NCBI GenBank assembly: GCA_014529385.2 | Contig: CM043953.1 | Coordinates: 62,743,872-62,807,871, forward strand | Length of the DNA: 64,000 nucleotides | DNA from: Adiantum capillus-veneris | Lineage: Eukaryota; Streptophyta; Polypodiopsida; Polypodiales; Pteridaceae | Direction of reading: 5' to 3' | In this document: one piece after another, positions 47,851 to 60,354 of the stretch | Position numbering within the stretch: position 1 is the stretch's first letter | Layout of the letters: every line of letters starts with the position of its first letter | Notes under the pieces: generated by a model | Told to the model about the DNA's origin: nothing | Database searches by the model: none | Seen by the model: the letters and a program-made list of their open reading frames with translations, nothing else | Translations under genes and position numbers: made by a program

Positions 47851-49479
47851 TCTTGATGTATATTCCGTCGTCGGAAGCTATTGAGTTGAAGCTCTGTCGT
47901 CGAGGTGGAAGAGAATTTGAGATGAATGTCCTTAGCCTTCTTCAGTCACTGCAAAATCAAACAACATTGGCACAGTAATTGCATTCTCATATATAATTAA
48001 AAAGCATATGCTGTTGTAGGCGGACAATTTGATTGGTAACAGAATTTTAAACCATTTGTCAGCTATAAACATTAAATTGCAATATAATCAAACACATAAA
48101 CAGTTGTAAAGGTAAAAGATTAAACAAGTCTAGGGTCGTTAATTTAACGATCGAAAGGCACTAAAGATCGACTATTAATACCATGGGAAAGCTTCTCAAT
48201 TTTCTCTGGTCAATTAAGTTGTTTAATCGCAAGAGCCAAGTATTTCATGTCCAAGGGCTGACTAGAGGCTATACCTAGAAGACCTTGTAGTTAAGCTACG
48301 ATAAAAGGAATTGCTCATGAAATCATCGCCTGACTTATTTCCTTTTCTTTGACCCCCCAAAGTCTTTCCACAGTGATTCAATTTTGATGTGCGTGCTTAT
48401 TTTGTATGCCTTGGGTTTTTTGCTTTTCAAAGAAAAGCGCCCACATTGGTAACCTCTAGGGATCTGGTACCATAGGCAATACATGTGAGTGAAGTACCAA
48501 ATGAAGCTAAGATTTCTCTTCCAGCTTAAGATTTTACATTGTGGCACTTTGATTTTTTTGTTTGGTTGTTTTCAGCATTTTAATTTTGTAACTTTGGGGG
48601 GTCATATAACATTGTTACCCTCCCCATGCTCATCACACTAGTAAACTCCCTTTATCATACTTAAGCTAAAGGTCAATAGGGACTAAGCCCACTAGAAAGC
48701 CCTAGGACATTTCACACAATGCTGCCCAAATCGGATTAAGAACCTAAGTAACCATTGATTATTAGGAAGGCATTCCCCATGGTATTAAGAGAAGATCTCT
48801 AACGCCTAGCTTGGTCAAACTAGCTTAGTCAGACTGCTTGCTTTTTAAACCTAGACAAGTGATTATGACAAAAAATTACATTGAACTTAATGCTTGGTAC
48901 TAAGCAAATGCGCTGAAATTATGCTACCAATTACAATTGAAGCAGAAAAACATGTATACAAAAAAGATAAGGGGCAATGCTAATGGACAAGAAACACCTG
49001 TTTGTGTTGATAATCAAGCTTGATTTGAAGAGTGAACGACAAAAAGATCCCATGAAGGTCCAAATCCTAACCACAGCAACACGTTCCTGTACACACGAGG
49101 AAACACAAAGAATATCTCTAGGAGGCACATCAGTGGGAAGAAAGAACTTTGCTAATCACTAAACTCTAAAACAAAAACACTCCTATCGTACTAATCTTAC
49201 CTACCCTCCATCACTCAAGTGATGAGGATCAAAGGTGTTTCATAACATAGGTTTCTGTTTCAGTGTACCAGATGTGAATGTGTAGGTCTGGGTCAATGTT
49301 TTGACTTTTATTGTGCATACTCGTTTGCTAATTGCTCTTGCTCTTTAGTATTTTTTGTTTTTATGGGTATAAAGCTTTATATATACATTCCCTAGGATTG
49401 GATATTGAGAGGTCAAGGAAAGAAGGGTAAGAGGGAAATAATTCAATAGGCTGACGTGAATGAAGATTTCCTCCCTTCC
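47851..49479. other. No gene recognised
   Basis: AT-rich sequence with short motif-free frames on both strands. No microsatellite of note, RNA gene or transposon domain is visible. Confidence 0.4.
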
Positions 49480-50312
49480 TTGGGTAGGTCATACTATTTG
49501 AAATGTGCTCGCCACCCTTTGAAACCAATTGTTCCAGTTGTTAATAGGTGAGGATTTTTGCCATTAGTTTTATATTACCTTAGGTGTCTCATCGAGTTGC
49601 AAGGGTGGTAAGGTACTTTCCCAGGATCGAACTTGAAGTGGTTCATCAGTTGATTCTTGAACACTGGGAGGTTTGGATTCCTTTGTAGATTTATGGAGGT
49701 CCACTATTGCAGGTGGAGGCTATGGAGAAGCTTTTACCTCTATGGATGCATCACATGAGGAGTTAGAAGCTTCATGGGACTCCCCCCTTCCTAAGCTAGG
49801 TGAAACAAATCGTTCTTTTTTCGGTACCCAAACTAGCTCTGGAGTGGGTGTGTAGTATTCTGTGATTTTTTTTTCCGCGATCGTTGATTCATTTTGGAGC
49901 TACACAATTGGGCTCACATGGGTCAGGTGACAAGTAAGAACACAATCTACGTTTTGGCACCCAAATTTGAATCCACTGCCACGTTTCCTTACATTTTTTG
50001 GGGCGAGTGGGACATTTCTTACAAGGATTCTGTCTTTTAACACTAGCTATGGTCGCTAAAGAAGCTTTAGGGACCCACTTGTATGTCTTCTTCATTATAT
50101 TAGGATGAGTCTTGTCAGAAGCTATTTGCATTGCTTGTAGCATATTTAAGGGTACGGGCATTTCATCCCCCTCAGGTGTTACCCAGGTCGTTCCCCTATT
50201 TCCCTAAGAGTCTATGGTTGCTGCTAGGTGGACCCAATCCACATTGTCTGACTCAGTCATCCCAAGTAGTACATCCATATAAGGAGAATCTTCCTCAACA
50301 TCACTGTCCGCT

Positions 50313-50750
50313 TTACACGTGTAACAATACTGCAATGGGGCCGAGTGAACTATGGTGTCCTAGAGGATGATCAATGATAAACATGTTTTCTAGAGGATGT
50401 GCTTGACTAGTCACAAGATCCACTCGAATGACAGAATCTTGGAAGTGCAAGCAGACATGGTTTTTACACCAGTCATGCACCATTTTTGCTTCCCTCATGA
50501 AAGGAAGTCCTAAGATCATCTCCGATGCCATAGTGTGTTTGGAAAAATCCATAACAATGAAGGTAGTCCTTATTTTATGTCCAAAGACCTTGATCTTGAG
50601 ATATTCTAGCATCCCAATAGGTTTAACAATAGACCCATTGGCCATCTTCACTACTATGGTTGTGGTCGCAAGGTGAGGTCTTCCCATGGTTTCCCAGCAA
50701 TTTTTAGTCGCAATGCTAACCCCAGCGCCACCATCAAGGATTCCCTTCAT
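50313..50750 (-). pseudogene. Family A aspartic protease (minus copy)
   Basis: The 145-codon frame shows the active-site strand MKGILDGGAGVSIATKNCWE, the central strand VKMANGSIVKPIGML and the C-terminal signature MASEMILGLPFMREAKMVHD. The triad is D-G-G, shared with the plus copy (about 11,350), so it is a family feature and not damage; D-G-G variants occur in plant Gypsy proteases. It would process gag and pol. The frame is open but its host element is truncated and interrupted. Confidence 0.8.
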
Positions 50751-51688
50751 AGTTAATCCCTTAGTAGTGATTGGTATGGTCGCATTGGATTCATCACCCT
50801 CAAGTGTTGTCCCAACTTGTTAACAGGTATTTCTATAACAAAGTTCTCATCTAGGTTGGGTTGTGGATTTAAGTGTTCCTCCTCTATTGGCATCTCCCCA
50901 GCTCCATCCATCTGTGAAAATTGTGGTAGCCCAAACTTTAGTTTTCCATTGAGGAAGGCTCAAAGAGCTAAGACTAGCTCAAGGTATTTATATAGTTTGG
51001 ACATGATGGTGGTTCTAACTTTTGAAGACATGAAATCCATCAATTTGGCAATGTTTAACGGTACCTTTTGGACTACTCCCTTGACGTGGGGAAGATGGGA
51101 TCTCCATTTCTTTGATAGGATCAGGTAGCCCCTCTGTAAACATCCTTTCCATCAAGAAGTGAGTACGCCCACTTTCCCATGACTTTAAATCACTTTCTTC
51201 TTGGATGAGACTAGGTATGGCTAAGGGTCTATGGACTTGGTGAGGTTTTTGTTGCGTAGGGAACACGGTGTCTATAATCTGGATCTGCCTAGGTGCTGGT
51301 TTTAGATCCCTTTGGGTATCTTCTACCAAACTCCTTATTTGCTTGACTCGCTCAATCTCCTCTGTAGGGTTTGGATAAGTTCCTATATTCTTCTTGGATC
51401 TTGGCGATTGTAGCTCATAAAGATCTTCCTTGTTGGTTTCTATCTTAGTGGTTGTTTTGGTCTCCATGGTTTCACCTGAATCAGAATCCTCTTCAACGTC
51501 GTTCATATATAGGGGGTGGGTCGTCACCAGTCCCTATGTTGGTCTTTGAATTGGGGTCTGACTTCGCTGCTTTTTGCGATCTCTTCCTTCGTGTTTTCTT
51601 CTTTTTTTGAGATTGGACAATTGATGCCGTGTCTCTTTCCTCAAGAATATAATTTTGTTTTTGGAGCATCGATTGTGTGAGTATGTTT

Positions 51689-51693
51689 ACTGG
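51689..51693. repeat. Target-site duplication of element C, left copy (actgg)
   Basis: actgg here equals 60,529-60,533. If the LTR is taken to end in CA at 60,529, the duplication is ctgg (4 bp); one base is ambiguous. Confidence 0.8.
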
Positions 51694-52643
51694 TGTCATG
51701 AGTTTTTTGGAGCAAGGGATTGCGCATATGTACATACACATGCATGGTGCATCGAATAAAGGATTTCCCTTTTTCCAGAGCCAGGTGGTTACATGGGGCC
51801 CACATGTGTACAGGTAGGACAACATGTACATAGTGCATCGATTTTCACTATCACCAGTACCAATATGTTTTTTCTATAATAATGAGGAGTTAGTAGCGCG
51901 TAAAACTTCTCGAGGAAGCTATCCGCGGGCCGACGACATGAGGTAAGCAGGTGCGTCAGATGGCATCGAGTGGCATCAAGAGGTCGAATGGGGTCAATAT
52001 TTGCACGTGGATGAGTACGGACAGGACGTGGATGTTTTCTTGTGATAATTATGCAGAGAGGTCATCATGAGGACCATCTTTTGGGGGCCACTTCACGTGG
52101 TGGTAGGATGCATTATTGGAAAAAGCTGAGTGCCAGTTGTGCGGATGGATGCAGCAGGGTGACAACTATGCACTACGAGGTCAATTTTTGGCCTGTTCGG
52201 GGTCTGTTTGAGGTCAACTAAAAGACCAAGGGTGCCCAACTAATAAAGCTAAGTGTGGGAACTCAAAAAATAGAGATAAGACCATAATAAACATGGAGAA
52301 GGGAGGAGGAACAGCCGCAACTGTGTTTTTGGGGTTTTTGGAGCCTGTTTTGACCGTAAACTGCTCCTCCGAGGTCGGATTTGAGCACTTTGACATTGTA
52401 GACTGGGGTTTTGGGCCGTTCCGGACGCGATGGCGCTATCCATTTTTTCAAATTCCTCACTCTTGTTTTTCTATTTTGGCTGTGTAAGTTTCTCCTATGA
52501 GCAAAGCTTCTGCTCCAATTTGTGATTGTATCTGTTACATTTTACCCATATTGTGTGAGCTATTTGCTCCATTGGTGTTGGCCCAAGCTCTATTGTATCT
52601 AAAAATAAAAAATTCTCCTCTTTTGAGCTGAGTTTTTGGGTGT

Positions 52644-52698
<55 letters not shown>

Positions 52699-52793
52699 TG
52701 TGGAGTGGATAAACGGATAGTCTCTCTCCTCTCACTCCATCGGTGTGTTCCCTGTCTCGGCCAGGTGGGTTGTGTAAGCTGAGTGGTGCCCCA

Positions 52794-52837
<44 letters not shown>

Positions 52838-52899
52838 CATCCCAAGAGTGTGTGTCGGATCATTATAGAGGTGTTCTGTGTGTTTTCATCCCGCTCACA
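51694..52899 (+). repeat. Element C 5' LTR
   Basis: Starts tgtcatgagttttttggagc and ends catcccgctcaca. It matches 59,340-60,529 nearly base for base apart from microsatellite length. It contains (CT)n at about 52,648-52,681 with a GT run to 52,700, and (GT)n at 52,797-52,832. Possible polyadenylation signal aataaa lies at about 52,602. Confidence 0.93.
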
Positions 52900-53150
52900 T
52901 TCTTTTGGCGCCCCCACGGAGGATCTTCTTCGAGTACCTTCTACTTCGAGCTTCAAGCTTTGAGATTCGGGAGTACAGGTTACAGGTTACATTCTGTGTG
53001 TTTTCATCCCGCTCACATTCTTTTGGTGCCCCCATGGAGGATCTTCTTTGAGTACCTTCTGCTTCGAGCTTCAAGCTTCGAGATTCGGGAGTACAGGTTA
53101 CAGGTTACAGGTTACAGGTTACAGGGACAGGTTACAGGTGATTCACACAG
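52874..53150 (+). repeat. 118-bp tandem duplication of LTR end, PBS and leader
   Basis: Unit 1 (52,874-52,991) includes the last 26 bp of the LTR, the putative PBS (TGGCGCCCCCACGGAGG from 52,906) and leader sequence. Unit 2 (52,992-53,109) repeats all of it, with a second PBS-like site from 53,024 (tggtgcccccatggagg). Both units end in short acaggtt repeats that continue to about 53,150. I cannot assign the PBS to a specific tRNA. Confidence 0.88.
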
Positions 53151-54010
53151 GTACAGGTAGCTGGATTACAGTGATATACTAGCAGTGGTGTCACTTGCAG
53201 TTGTTGTGGGTATGCATCATTTGGCGCCTGTTTGAGCGCATTGTCTGCTGGATTGTACCTTACTTGTGGAAACTGCCATTGTACGCCTTTGTGGAGCCAT
53301 CCTTGGTTTTTTTTTGTAGTCCTAGCCATTTCTGAGACTTGGTCTGGAAGATAGTCATTTTTGAGACTTGACTATACGAGATTTGCATAAGCATTCGTGT
53401 GAGGGTCGATAGCGTGAGGTTTTATTGAGCTGGGGGATTCTCAAATGTGGAGATCCTTTCGGTGATACAGGTAGCTAGAGCACCCTTTTTGTGACCTTGC
53501 CATAGGCTATGTACTAGTGATTCCTAATTGATGCTCGGGTTCTATTGTTGGCAGTTTATGCATACATATAGAATCTATATTTTGGGTTCTCACTGCTCTA
53601 CTTCTGGGGAAACTCTGTCAAAATGTTTCCAAGTTATGTCAGAGGATAAGATAGGTGTGATTTCTTGGGAGCTGCATGGTTGACTTTAATGGATGATCAA
53701 AATGGCCCTCAATTCACTCCTTTTCATTTAACTCAAAGAATCCAAATAAACGTTCATGTGTCCAGGAAGATTTTTTTCCAACAGTGCATAGTCTTTATGT
53801 TCGGGCCAAGACGATTAAGAGAGATCCTAGAATGTCCTTTGCCTGTTGTAATTCCGATGATTAACTATGAAAACTCATTTGATGTGCATGTGTTTGTCCT
53901 TATCTAAAGTTGAGCTCCATTGAAATTTTTGGGAATTGAGTCAGTAAAGAGTTTTGGGTTCTTGCACGTGTGTTTGAAGGGATTCTCAAAGCATCGTAAC
54001 TTGGGTAGCC
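53151..54010 (+). other. Element C leader
   Basis: Non-coding stretch between the duplicated PBS region and gag, with short motif-free frames only (the longest, 53,665-53,907, has no recognised domain). Confidence 0.6.
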
Positions 54011-55231
54011 ATGGCTTTCTCTTATCTGGAGTTTCATGGAAGAACTGATGAAGATGTGGAAGACTTTTTAGAAAAGATGGAGGTTGCTTGCATTAGCAAC
54101 CAAATTCATGACCCGGCACAGATGTTACGCCTTGTCCAAATTTGTTTGAAGAGTGATGCACGAGTTTGGTCCAAAGCATTTGAAGAGGAGTTGCGTGTGG
54201 CTGATCCGCCTGTAAGATTAAGTTGGGACAATCTAAGGCATGGATTGGAAGTGGAGTTTGTGAAGATAGAAGATCCTGACAAAGTGTGGCAAGAAGTACA
54301 GGCTTTGGTGCAAAAGGAAGGTGAGCCAATAGATGCGTACATACGAAAGTTTTCATTGGCATGGGAGCGGATGTGCAAGGCCTTAGCACCACAGGTACCC
54401 CCGCCTAACATGATGAAGAAGGACAGGTTCTTGGCCGGTCTTTGGGAGAATATACGTTAGAGAGTGGAGCTAAAGAAGCCTAGGACATATGAAGATGCAC
54501 TAGAGGTGGCAAGGAACAAAGAGTGGAAGATGAGGAAAATGAGCCAGTTAGAAGTAGAGTCTTTTCTCATGAGGCCTGAATTTCAGCCTATGGATTCTTC
54601 ACAAGGTCGTATGCCAGGGGTTCATCATGAACCAGTGGTTCCTGTTACTCCTCAGGTTATGCCAGCAGTGGTCACTACAGCAGTGCAGGATGATGGGCTA
54701 AGGCAAGACATGAGGCAAGTGATAGATTTAATGAAGAATCTCAGCATAAACATGCTAGGTCAAGTGGGAAATAATAGAGGTCGAGGGAGGTTTGCAAATC
54801 AGCCAGGAGGTGAAGAAAGGCCTAGAAATGGTGTTGGACAAAGCAATGGTAGGTTCTGGAGGCAGACGCCCACATGTTATAATTGTGGAGAGTTGGGCCA
54901 CATCAGCCTGCAATGTGATAAGCCACCAAGGATGGGGGGAGACATGTATCCATTGCCAAGACAGGTGCTAACTAGGTCCAATGATTATGGCATCGAAATT
55001 AAGGGAGATGAAGGAACCAGTGGATTAACCCAGGAGGAAAAGGGAAAGACAAAAGTGCTAAGTGTAGTCACCTTGGAGATGGCATCAAAGCTAGAGGATA
55101 CATTAGTGATGCCTATTGGGAAGAGGACCACAGAGAAAAAGGAAGGAAGAAGTGCCCCAGGTCCTAGTAAGAAGAAGGGAAAGATTCATGAAGGCGAGGA
55201 TGTCAAGGCCAAGAGGAAAAGAAGGGCTTGA
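54011..55231 (+). pseudogene. gag: Element C gag
   Basis: Start at ATG 54,011 (MAFSYLEFHGRTDEDVEDFL) gives the usual gag opening. The capsid-like helical domain continues to 54,460 (DNLRHGLEVEFVKIED, GEPIDAYIRKFSLAWERM), where an in-frame TAG interrupts. The same frame resumes to 55,231 with an RG-rich patch (NNRGRGRF) and a canonical CX2CX4HX4C knuckle CYNCGELGHISLQC (about 54,875-54,915), then a lysine-rich basic tail and a TGA. Two single-base stops are the only visible damage. The knuckle spacing differs from families A and B. Confidence 0.85.
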
Positions 55232-56041
55232 CGTCACAAGTTTCATGTTTCAGATTTTCCACTAGGGGATGGGCAATTAAGCTATGAATTGAAGGAGGAT
55301 CTGACAAGTAGAAAGGCAGATGTTACTTTTGGGCAGCTTATAGAGATGGTGCCTAAGCTAAAGAGACAGTGGAAGAGAATGATTAACCCAATGGAGAAAG
55401 AGCCAGAGAGAGGTTCAGTAAAGGTGTTGGCGATGGATGAGCTACCAGACATTTGTCCAATAGTAGATGTGTGGCAGAAAAGAAAAAATATGGGACAAGG
55501 CTATGTTGATGGCGGAGCCCAAATATGTGTCATAACACACTCATGTGTTGAGAAGATGGGTCTTACAGTGGCTGGGGTGTCAAGCTTTATCAGATTGGCA
55601 AACCATCAGAAAGTAAAATGTTTGGGTGTTGTAACAAGCTTAGAAGTGGAGGCATATGATGCAAAGGCGGTGGTTGATTCTCATGTGATGCTAGCAGGGT
55701 TGGGATCATATCCTATTATAGTGGGTAGACCATGGTTACGTGTAGTGGGAGCTATTCAAGATTGGAGACATGGTACGATTAGCCTCTATGGAAAGACAGG
55801 TGCCAAGAAGCTTTATAATATGGACACAAGGAAACGATTGGAGGAGCTTTATGAAGATGAGGATGAGTCTAGTGATGACGACTATTCTACAGTGACAGAT
55901 GAGGACAGTGATAGTACCACCAGCAGTGATGAGGATGCTGATGTTGCATTTCTTTTGATGGACAAAGGAATCCAGGAGGTTGGTTTAGTTGCATTTGCGA
56001 ATGAGTTTGAAGATGAAAGTTGTCAAAGAAGCTGGAATTGA
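55232..56041 (+). pseudogene. Element C aspartic protease and acidic tail
   Basis: Same frame as gag after a TGA near 55,231. The retropepsin starts with GQGYVDGGAQICVITHSCVE (D-G-G at about 55,508), then FIRLANHQKVKCLGVV and GSYPIIVGRPWLRVVGAIQD. A run of Asp/Glu/Ser follows (about 55,855-55,945). The frame ends at 56,041, overlapping the RT frame by at least 20 nt in a different frame. This is either a frameshift signal between pro and pol or an indel. Confidence 0.82.
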
Positions 56042-58008
56042 TGACACAAATGATCAGTGGAGACCTCTCAACTATGGAGAAGGAGATATATTTGCACATG
56101 CTGGCTAGTTTTCCTGATTTGTTCATTACTTCATATGAAGAGATCAGAGGGTTCAAAGGAGAAGAGATGCATATAGAGCTGAAAGAAGGTGCTAAGCCAG
56201 TGCAGCAAAGGCTAAGAAGGATGGGTCAAGAGCAGATGGAAGCCTTGCGGGAAGAGGTGGACAAGTTATTGAAGGCAGGGTTCATAGTCCCTGTGGAGAC
56301 CACAGAATGGGTGAGTCCAGTAGTAGTCAGTCCAAAGAAGGATGGGAAGTGGAGGATTTGTGTAGATTTTAAGCCCTTAAATGCATCCACTAAGAAGAAC
56401 CCATATCCTCTTCCATTCATCGATCAAATCTTGGATTCAATGGCAGGTTATGAGAGTTACAGTGTGTGTGATGGTTTTTCAGGCTATTTTCAATTGAAGA
56501 TTGCTCTTAAAGACCGAACAAAGACAGCTTTCATTATGCCGTGGGGTTGTTATTGTTACACGGTATTGCCATTTGGGTTGACAAATGGACCATCCTTCAA
56601 TCAAGAGAGAGAAAATTGGGTATTGGTACCGTTCATTGGTAGTTGTGTTAAAGCTTTTATGGATGACTTTTGTGTCTACAGCAGTAGGGTTGAACACCAT
56701 GAGAAGTTGCAGATGGTATTGGCTCAATATGATGAATGTGGAGGACAACTAAATCCAAAGAAATGTCATCTAGCACAGCCAAGGGTGAAGTTATTGGGCC
56801 ACATGGTGTCAGAAAATGGCATTGAGGCTGATCCAGACAAGGTTAAGTCTATTATTCTTCTTCCATCACCTACGAGTACGAAGCAATTGGCAACCTTTAT
56901 ACATAAAGTAAAGTACATGGCACGGTTTATTCCATTGTCTTCACAGCTTCTTTATCCATTACAACAGGTGGCAAAGCATGATCCATTGCAATGGGATGAC
57001 AAGTGTGAAGAGGTGTTTCAAGAGGTTAAAGAGGTGTTAGGGGGTCTGTCAGCCATGCAGGCTCCTGATTGGGAGCAAGTGTTTTATGTAAATCGTGTTT
57101 TAGGGGATGATGCCATTGGAGCCATGCTATTGCAAAAGGACAAGGGCAGTCATTATCTGAGGCCAGTGTATTGTGCAAGCCGAGTGAAGTTGGTAGCAAA
57201 GAGAAAATTCTTGGAAGTAGAGCTAGTGATGGCCAGTGTGATATTTGCTTGTCGACGATTTCTTCATTACTTGCTACCACGACCTTTTGTTTTCTTGATG
57301 AGTTATGCCTTTTTGCCACAGTTAATTAATGGCTCTAACATGTCAAATGTGGTTAAGAAATGGGTAATTAAGCTGCAAGAGTTTGAGTTCTCTTTTCTAG
57401 AGGAAGACAGTACAAGAGCTACCCTAGCCGATTTGTTGACTTACAAGGAGAATCCCCTTCTTGTTAAGGAAGAGGTGGTGAGAAAGGTAGTTGAAGAAGT
57501 GCCACATATCAGCAATGCACATGTTTTTTTCTTTGATGGCTCATACAGAAAGAGCCATGATGCCACTTCAGGGGGTATAGTACTTTATGATCCACAGGGG
57601 AAGCTAGTATGCAAGAGAGGGTTCAAATTGGATGCACATAGTAACAATGAGGCTGAATATGCTACGTTGGAAGCCGGATTACACATTTGTTTGAAGCATG
57701 GGGTTCGAAGGTTGAGCATTAAAGGTGATGCCTTGTTAGTTATGAAGCAAGTGTTGGGTGTGTGGAAGAGAAAGAACACCTCATTGAAGGAAATGTGCTT
57801 CAGAATTAAAGGCCTGTTAAAAAAGTTCGAAGCATGGAGCATCAGACACATTGAACATGCTCTAAATGGCGAGGCACATGAAGTAGCTCAAAGCATGATT
57901 GGGGAGTTATTTGTGTTGAGTACCACTTTACCTCTTTATCATGGCCGGGAAAGTTTGGTTCAAGAAGAGGAGTTTTTGCTAACAGGAATCATTCCGAAGG
58001 ACATTTAG
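56020..58008 (+). pseudogene. Element C RT, degenerate RNase H and archaeal-type RNase H
   Basis: The 662-codon frame holds RT (WVSPVVVSPKKDGKWRICVD, then the catalytic box AFMDDFCVYS at about 56,661, intact). The Gypsy RNase H has an Asn at the first catalytic position (VFYVNRVLGDDAIGAMLL), the degeneration usual in the Tat lineage. From about 57,515 a second RNase H of archaeal type follows (VFFFDGSYRKSHDATSGGIV, NNEAEYATLEAGL, IKGDALLVMKQV). Its last acidic site reads GEAHEV where AD is expected. A TAG at 58,006 separates it from integrase. The unit would copy and degrade element RNA. Confidence 0.92.
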
Positions 58009-59311
58009 AAGTCTAAGAAGTATGGTTTTGTGCGTAGAGCATACAGGTACAAATTGATTGGTGATGTCTTATACATGAAAGGGGATGATCTGATGTTGAG
58101 ACGTGTACCTTGGCAGGAGGAGCTTTACAGAGTGTTGGAAGAGAATCATGAAGGCGCATGTGGCGGCCATTTTTCTCTAAAGATCACCTTGCATAAGATT
58201 TTGCAAGAAGGGTATGTATGGCCTAGTTTGCACAAGGATGTTCATCATTGGTGTAGGTCTTGCAATAGGTGTCAAGCATTTGGGAAGAGAGTGTTAAAGC
58301 CAGAGCTACAAAAAACCATTATGGCGTTTGATGTGTTTGAAAAGTGGGGGATTCATGCAATAGGTCCGTTACCTATCACAAGCAGGGGCAAAAGCTATAT
58401 TTTGACTGCAGTGGACTATCTCTCTAGATGGACAGAGGCTATAGCAGTAAAACAGATCACTGCAAAGGATGTGGCAAAGTTTGTGTATGATAAAATATGT
58501 TGCAAGTTTGGGGTGCCATTGGAGCTACTTTCAGATAAGGGGCCAGGATTTAGAGCTAAACTGCTAGACTTTTTATGTGCAAAGATGAAGATTAGGCATC
58601 ATCATACCACTCCTTATTACCCGCAGTGTAATGGCTTAAATGAAAGATTCAATGGTGAGTTGGTACAAATTCTTTCAAAAGTGACAGAGCACCAAGGAAA
58701 GAATTGGGATTTGGAATTGCCTAGTGCATTATGGGCTTACCGTACGTCAGTGAAGACAGGTACATGGTTTACTCCATTTCATTTGGTGTATGGAAAGGAA
58801 GCACTATTGCCTGTGGAGGTAGAGTTGCCTGCAGTAAAGATGCTAGAGAAGCTACTTGGGCCGTCTAATGATGCATTCAAAGAGAGGCTCTTACAGTTAC
58901 AAGAGGTTCAGTTGGATAGGATGAGCGCATTGGAGCATTATGGGCAGATGCAAGTATAGGGCTTTGGCAAAGATAAATGAAAAGGTCAAAAGTAAGGGTA
59001 TCAATCATGACTTGGTTTTGCGCTACAATAGTAAGCTGGACAACACCTTCCAAAAGAAGTTTCAGATTAAGTGGGAAGGCCCTTTCAAGGTAGTGGAGTG
59101 TTTTCCAAATGGTACATATCAATTGGCTAACTTGGATGGGGTTCTACATAATTCAAGGGTAAATGGATTGAGTCTTAAATTATATCATGCCAGGTTAATG
59201 ATGGTGGAGCAAGATGAGCTGTCTGTGGATCAAGCAGTGTTGGTGAGGGATGAGGAGACCTGTGATGCGGCGAGTCTCATATCGCTTTCTACTGCTGCTG
59301 ATCATGAATGA
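58009..59311 (+). pseudogene. Element C integrase
   Basis: Open from 58,030, in the RT frame after one TAG. The zinc domain is HEGACGGH ... CRSCNRCQ (about 58,150-58,275). In the core the first catalytic Asp is replaced by His (WGIHAIGPLP, about 58,350); the second lies in LLSDKGPGFRAKLL and the Glu in GLNERFNGEL. A frame change near 58,945 moves the C-terminal part to 58,940-59,311 (RYNSKLDNTFQKKFQIKWEG, then PFKVVECFPNGTYQL), a GPY/F-like module. It is inactive because of the His substitution and the frame change. Confidence 0.88.
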
Positions 59312-59339
59312 TCTAGCAGGCTAGGGGATGGGAAAATTA
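59312..59339 (+). promoter_or_regulatory. Element C polypurine tract
   Basis: aggggatgggaaaatta directly precedes the 3' LTR, with the purine-rich composition expected of the plus-strand primer. Confidence 0.75.
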
Positions 59340-60284
59340 TGTTAGGAGTTTTTTGGAGCAAGGGATTACGCATATGTACATACACATGCATGGTGCATCG
59401 AATAAAGGATTGCCCATTTTCCAGAGCCAGGTGGTTACGTGGGACCCACATGTGTACAGGTAGGACAACATGTACATAGTGCATCGATTTTCACTATCAC
59501 CAGTACCATTATGTTTTTTCTATAATAATGAGGAGTTAGTAGCGCATAAAACTTCTTGAGGAAGCTATCCGCGGGCCAACGACATGAGCTAAGCAGGTGC
59601 GTCAGATGGCATCGAGTGGCGTCAGGAGGTCGAATGGGGTCAATATTTGCACGTGGATGAGTACGGACACGACGTGGATGTTTTCTTGTGATAATTATGC
59701 AGAGAGGTCATCATAAGGACCATATTTTGGGGGCCACTTCACGTGGTGGCGGGATGCATTATTGGAAAAAGCTGAGTACCAGTTGTGCGGATGGATGCAG
59801 CAGGGTGACAACTATGCACTGCGAGGTCAGTTTTTGGCCTGTTCGGGGTCCGTTTGAGGTCAACTAAAAGGCCAAGGGTGCCCAACTAATAAAGCTAAGT
59901 GTGGGAACTGAAAAAACAGAGAGAAGACCAGAAAAAACGTGGAGAAGGGAGGAGGAACAGCCACAACTGTGTTTTTGGGGTTTTTGGAGCCTATTTTGGT
60001 CGTAAACTGCTCATTCGAGGTCGGATTTGAGCACTTTGACATTGTAGACTCAGGTTTTGGGCTGTTTCGGACGCGATGGCGCTGTCCATTTTACCAAATT
60101 CCTCACTCTTTTTCTGATTTTTTGGCTATGTAAGTTTCTCCTATGAGCGGAGCTTCTGCTCCAATTTGTGATTGTATTTGGTACATTTTACCTATATTGT
60201 GTGAGCTATTTGATCCATTGGTGTTGGCCCAAGATCTATTGTATCTAAAAATAAAAAATTCTCCTCTTTTGAGCTGAGTTTTTG

Positions 60285-60354
<70 letters not shown>

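Larger units (their letters stand above)
49480..51693 (-). mobile_element. Family A minus copy, downstream half (protease region)
   Basis: This is the 3' part of the family A element that element C interrupts. From 51,693 downward it encodes a lysine-rich gag-pro linker (51,527-51,015 and nearby), a retropepsin (50,750-50,313) and a tail with recurring WVPK motifs (50,161-49,889 and on). RT is absent; recognisable sequence fades near 49,480, so the 3' end is truncated. Reading continues without frame loss from the right half (60,534 upward) if element C and one target copy are ignored. Confidence 0.75.

Noticed and set aside
50690-50740. D-G-G instead of D-S/T-G in the family A protease as a loss of active site
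   Set aside because: The same D-G-G appears in the plus copy and in element C, and D-G-G variants are known in plant Gypsy proteases, so it is probably normal for these lineages.
56005-56045. Programmed frameshift between protease and RT in element C
   Set aside because: The frames overlap, but I see no slippery heptamer followed by a clear stem, and the copy has other indels, so a simple mutation is as likely.
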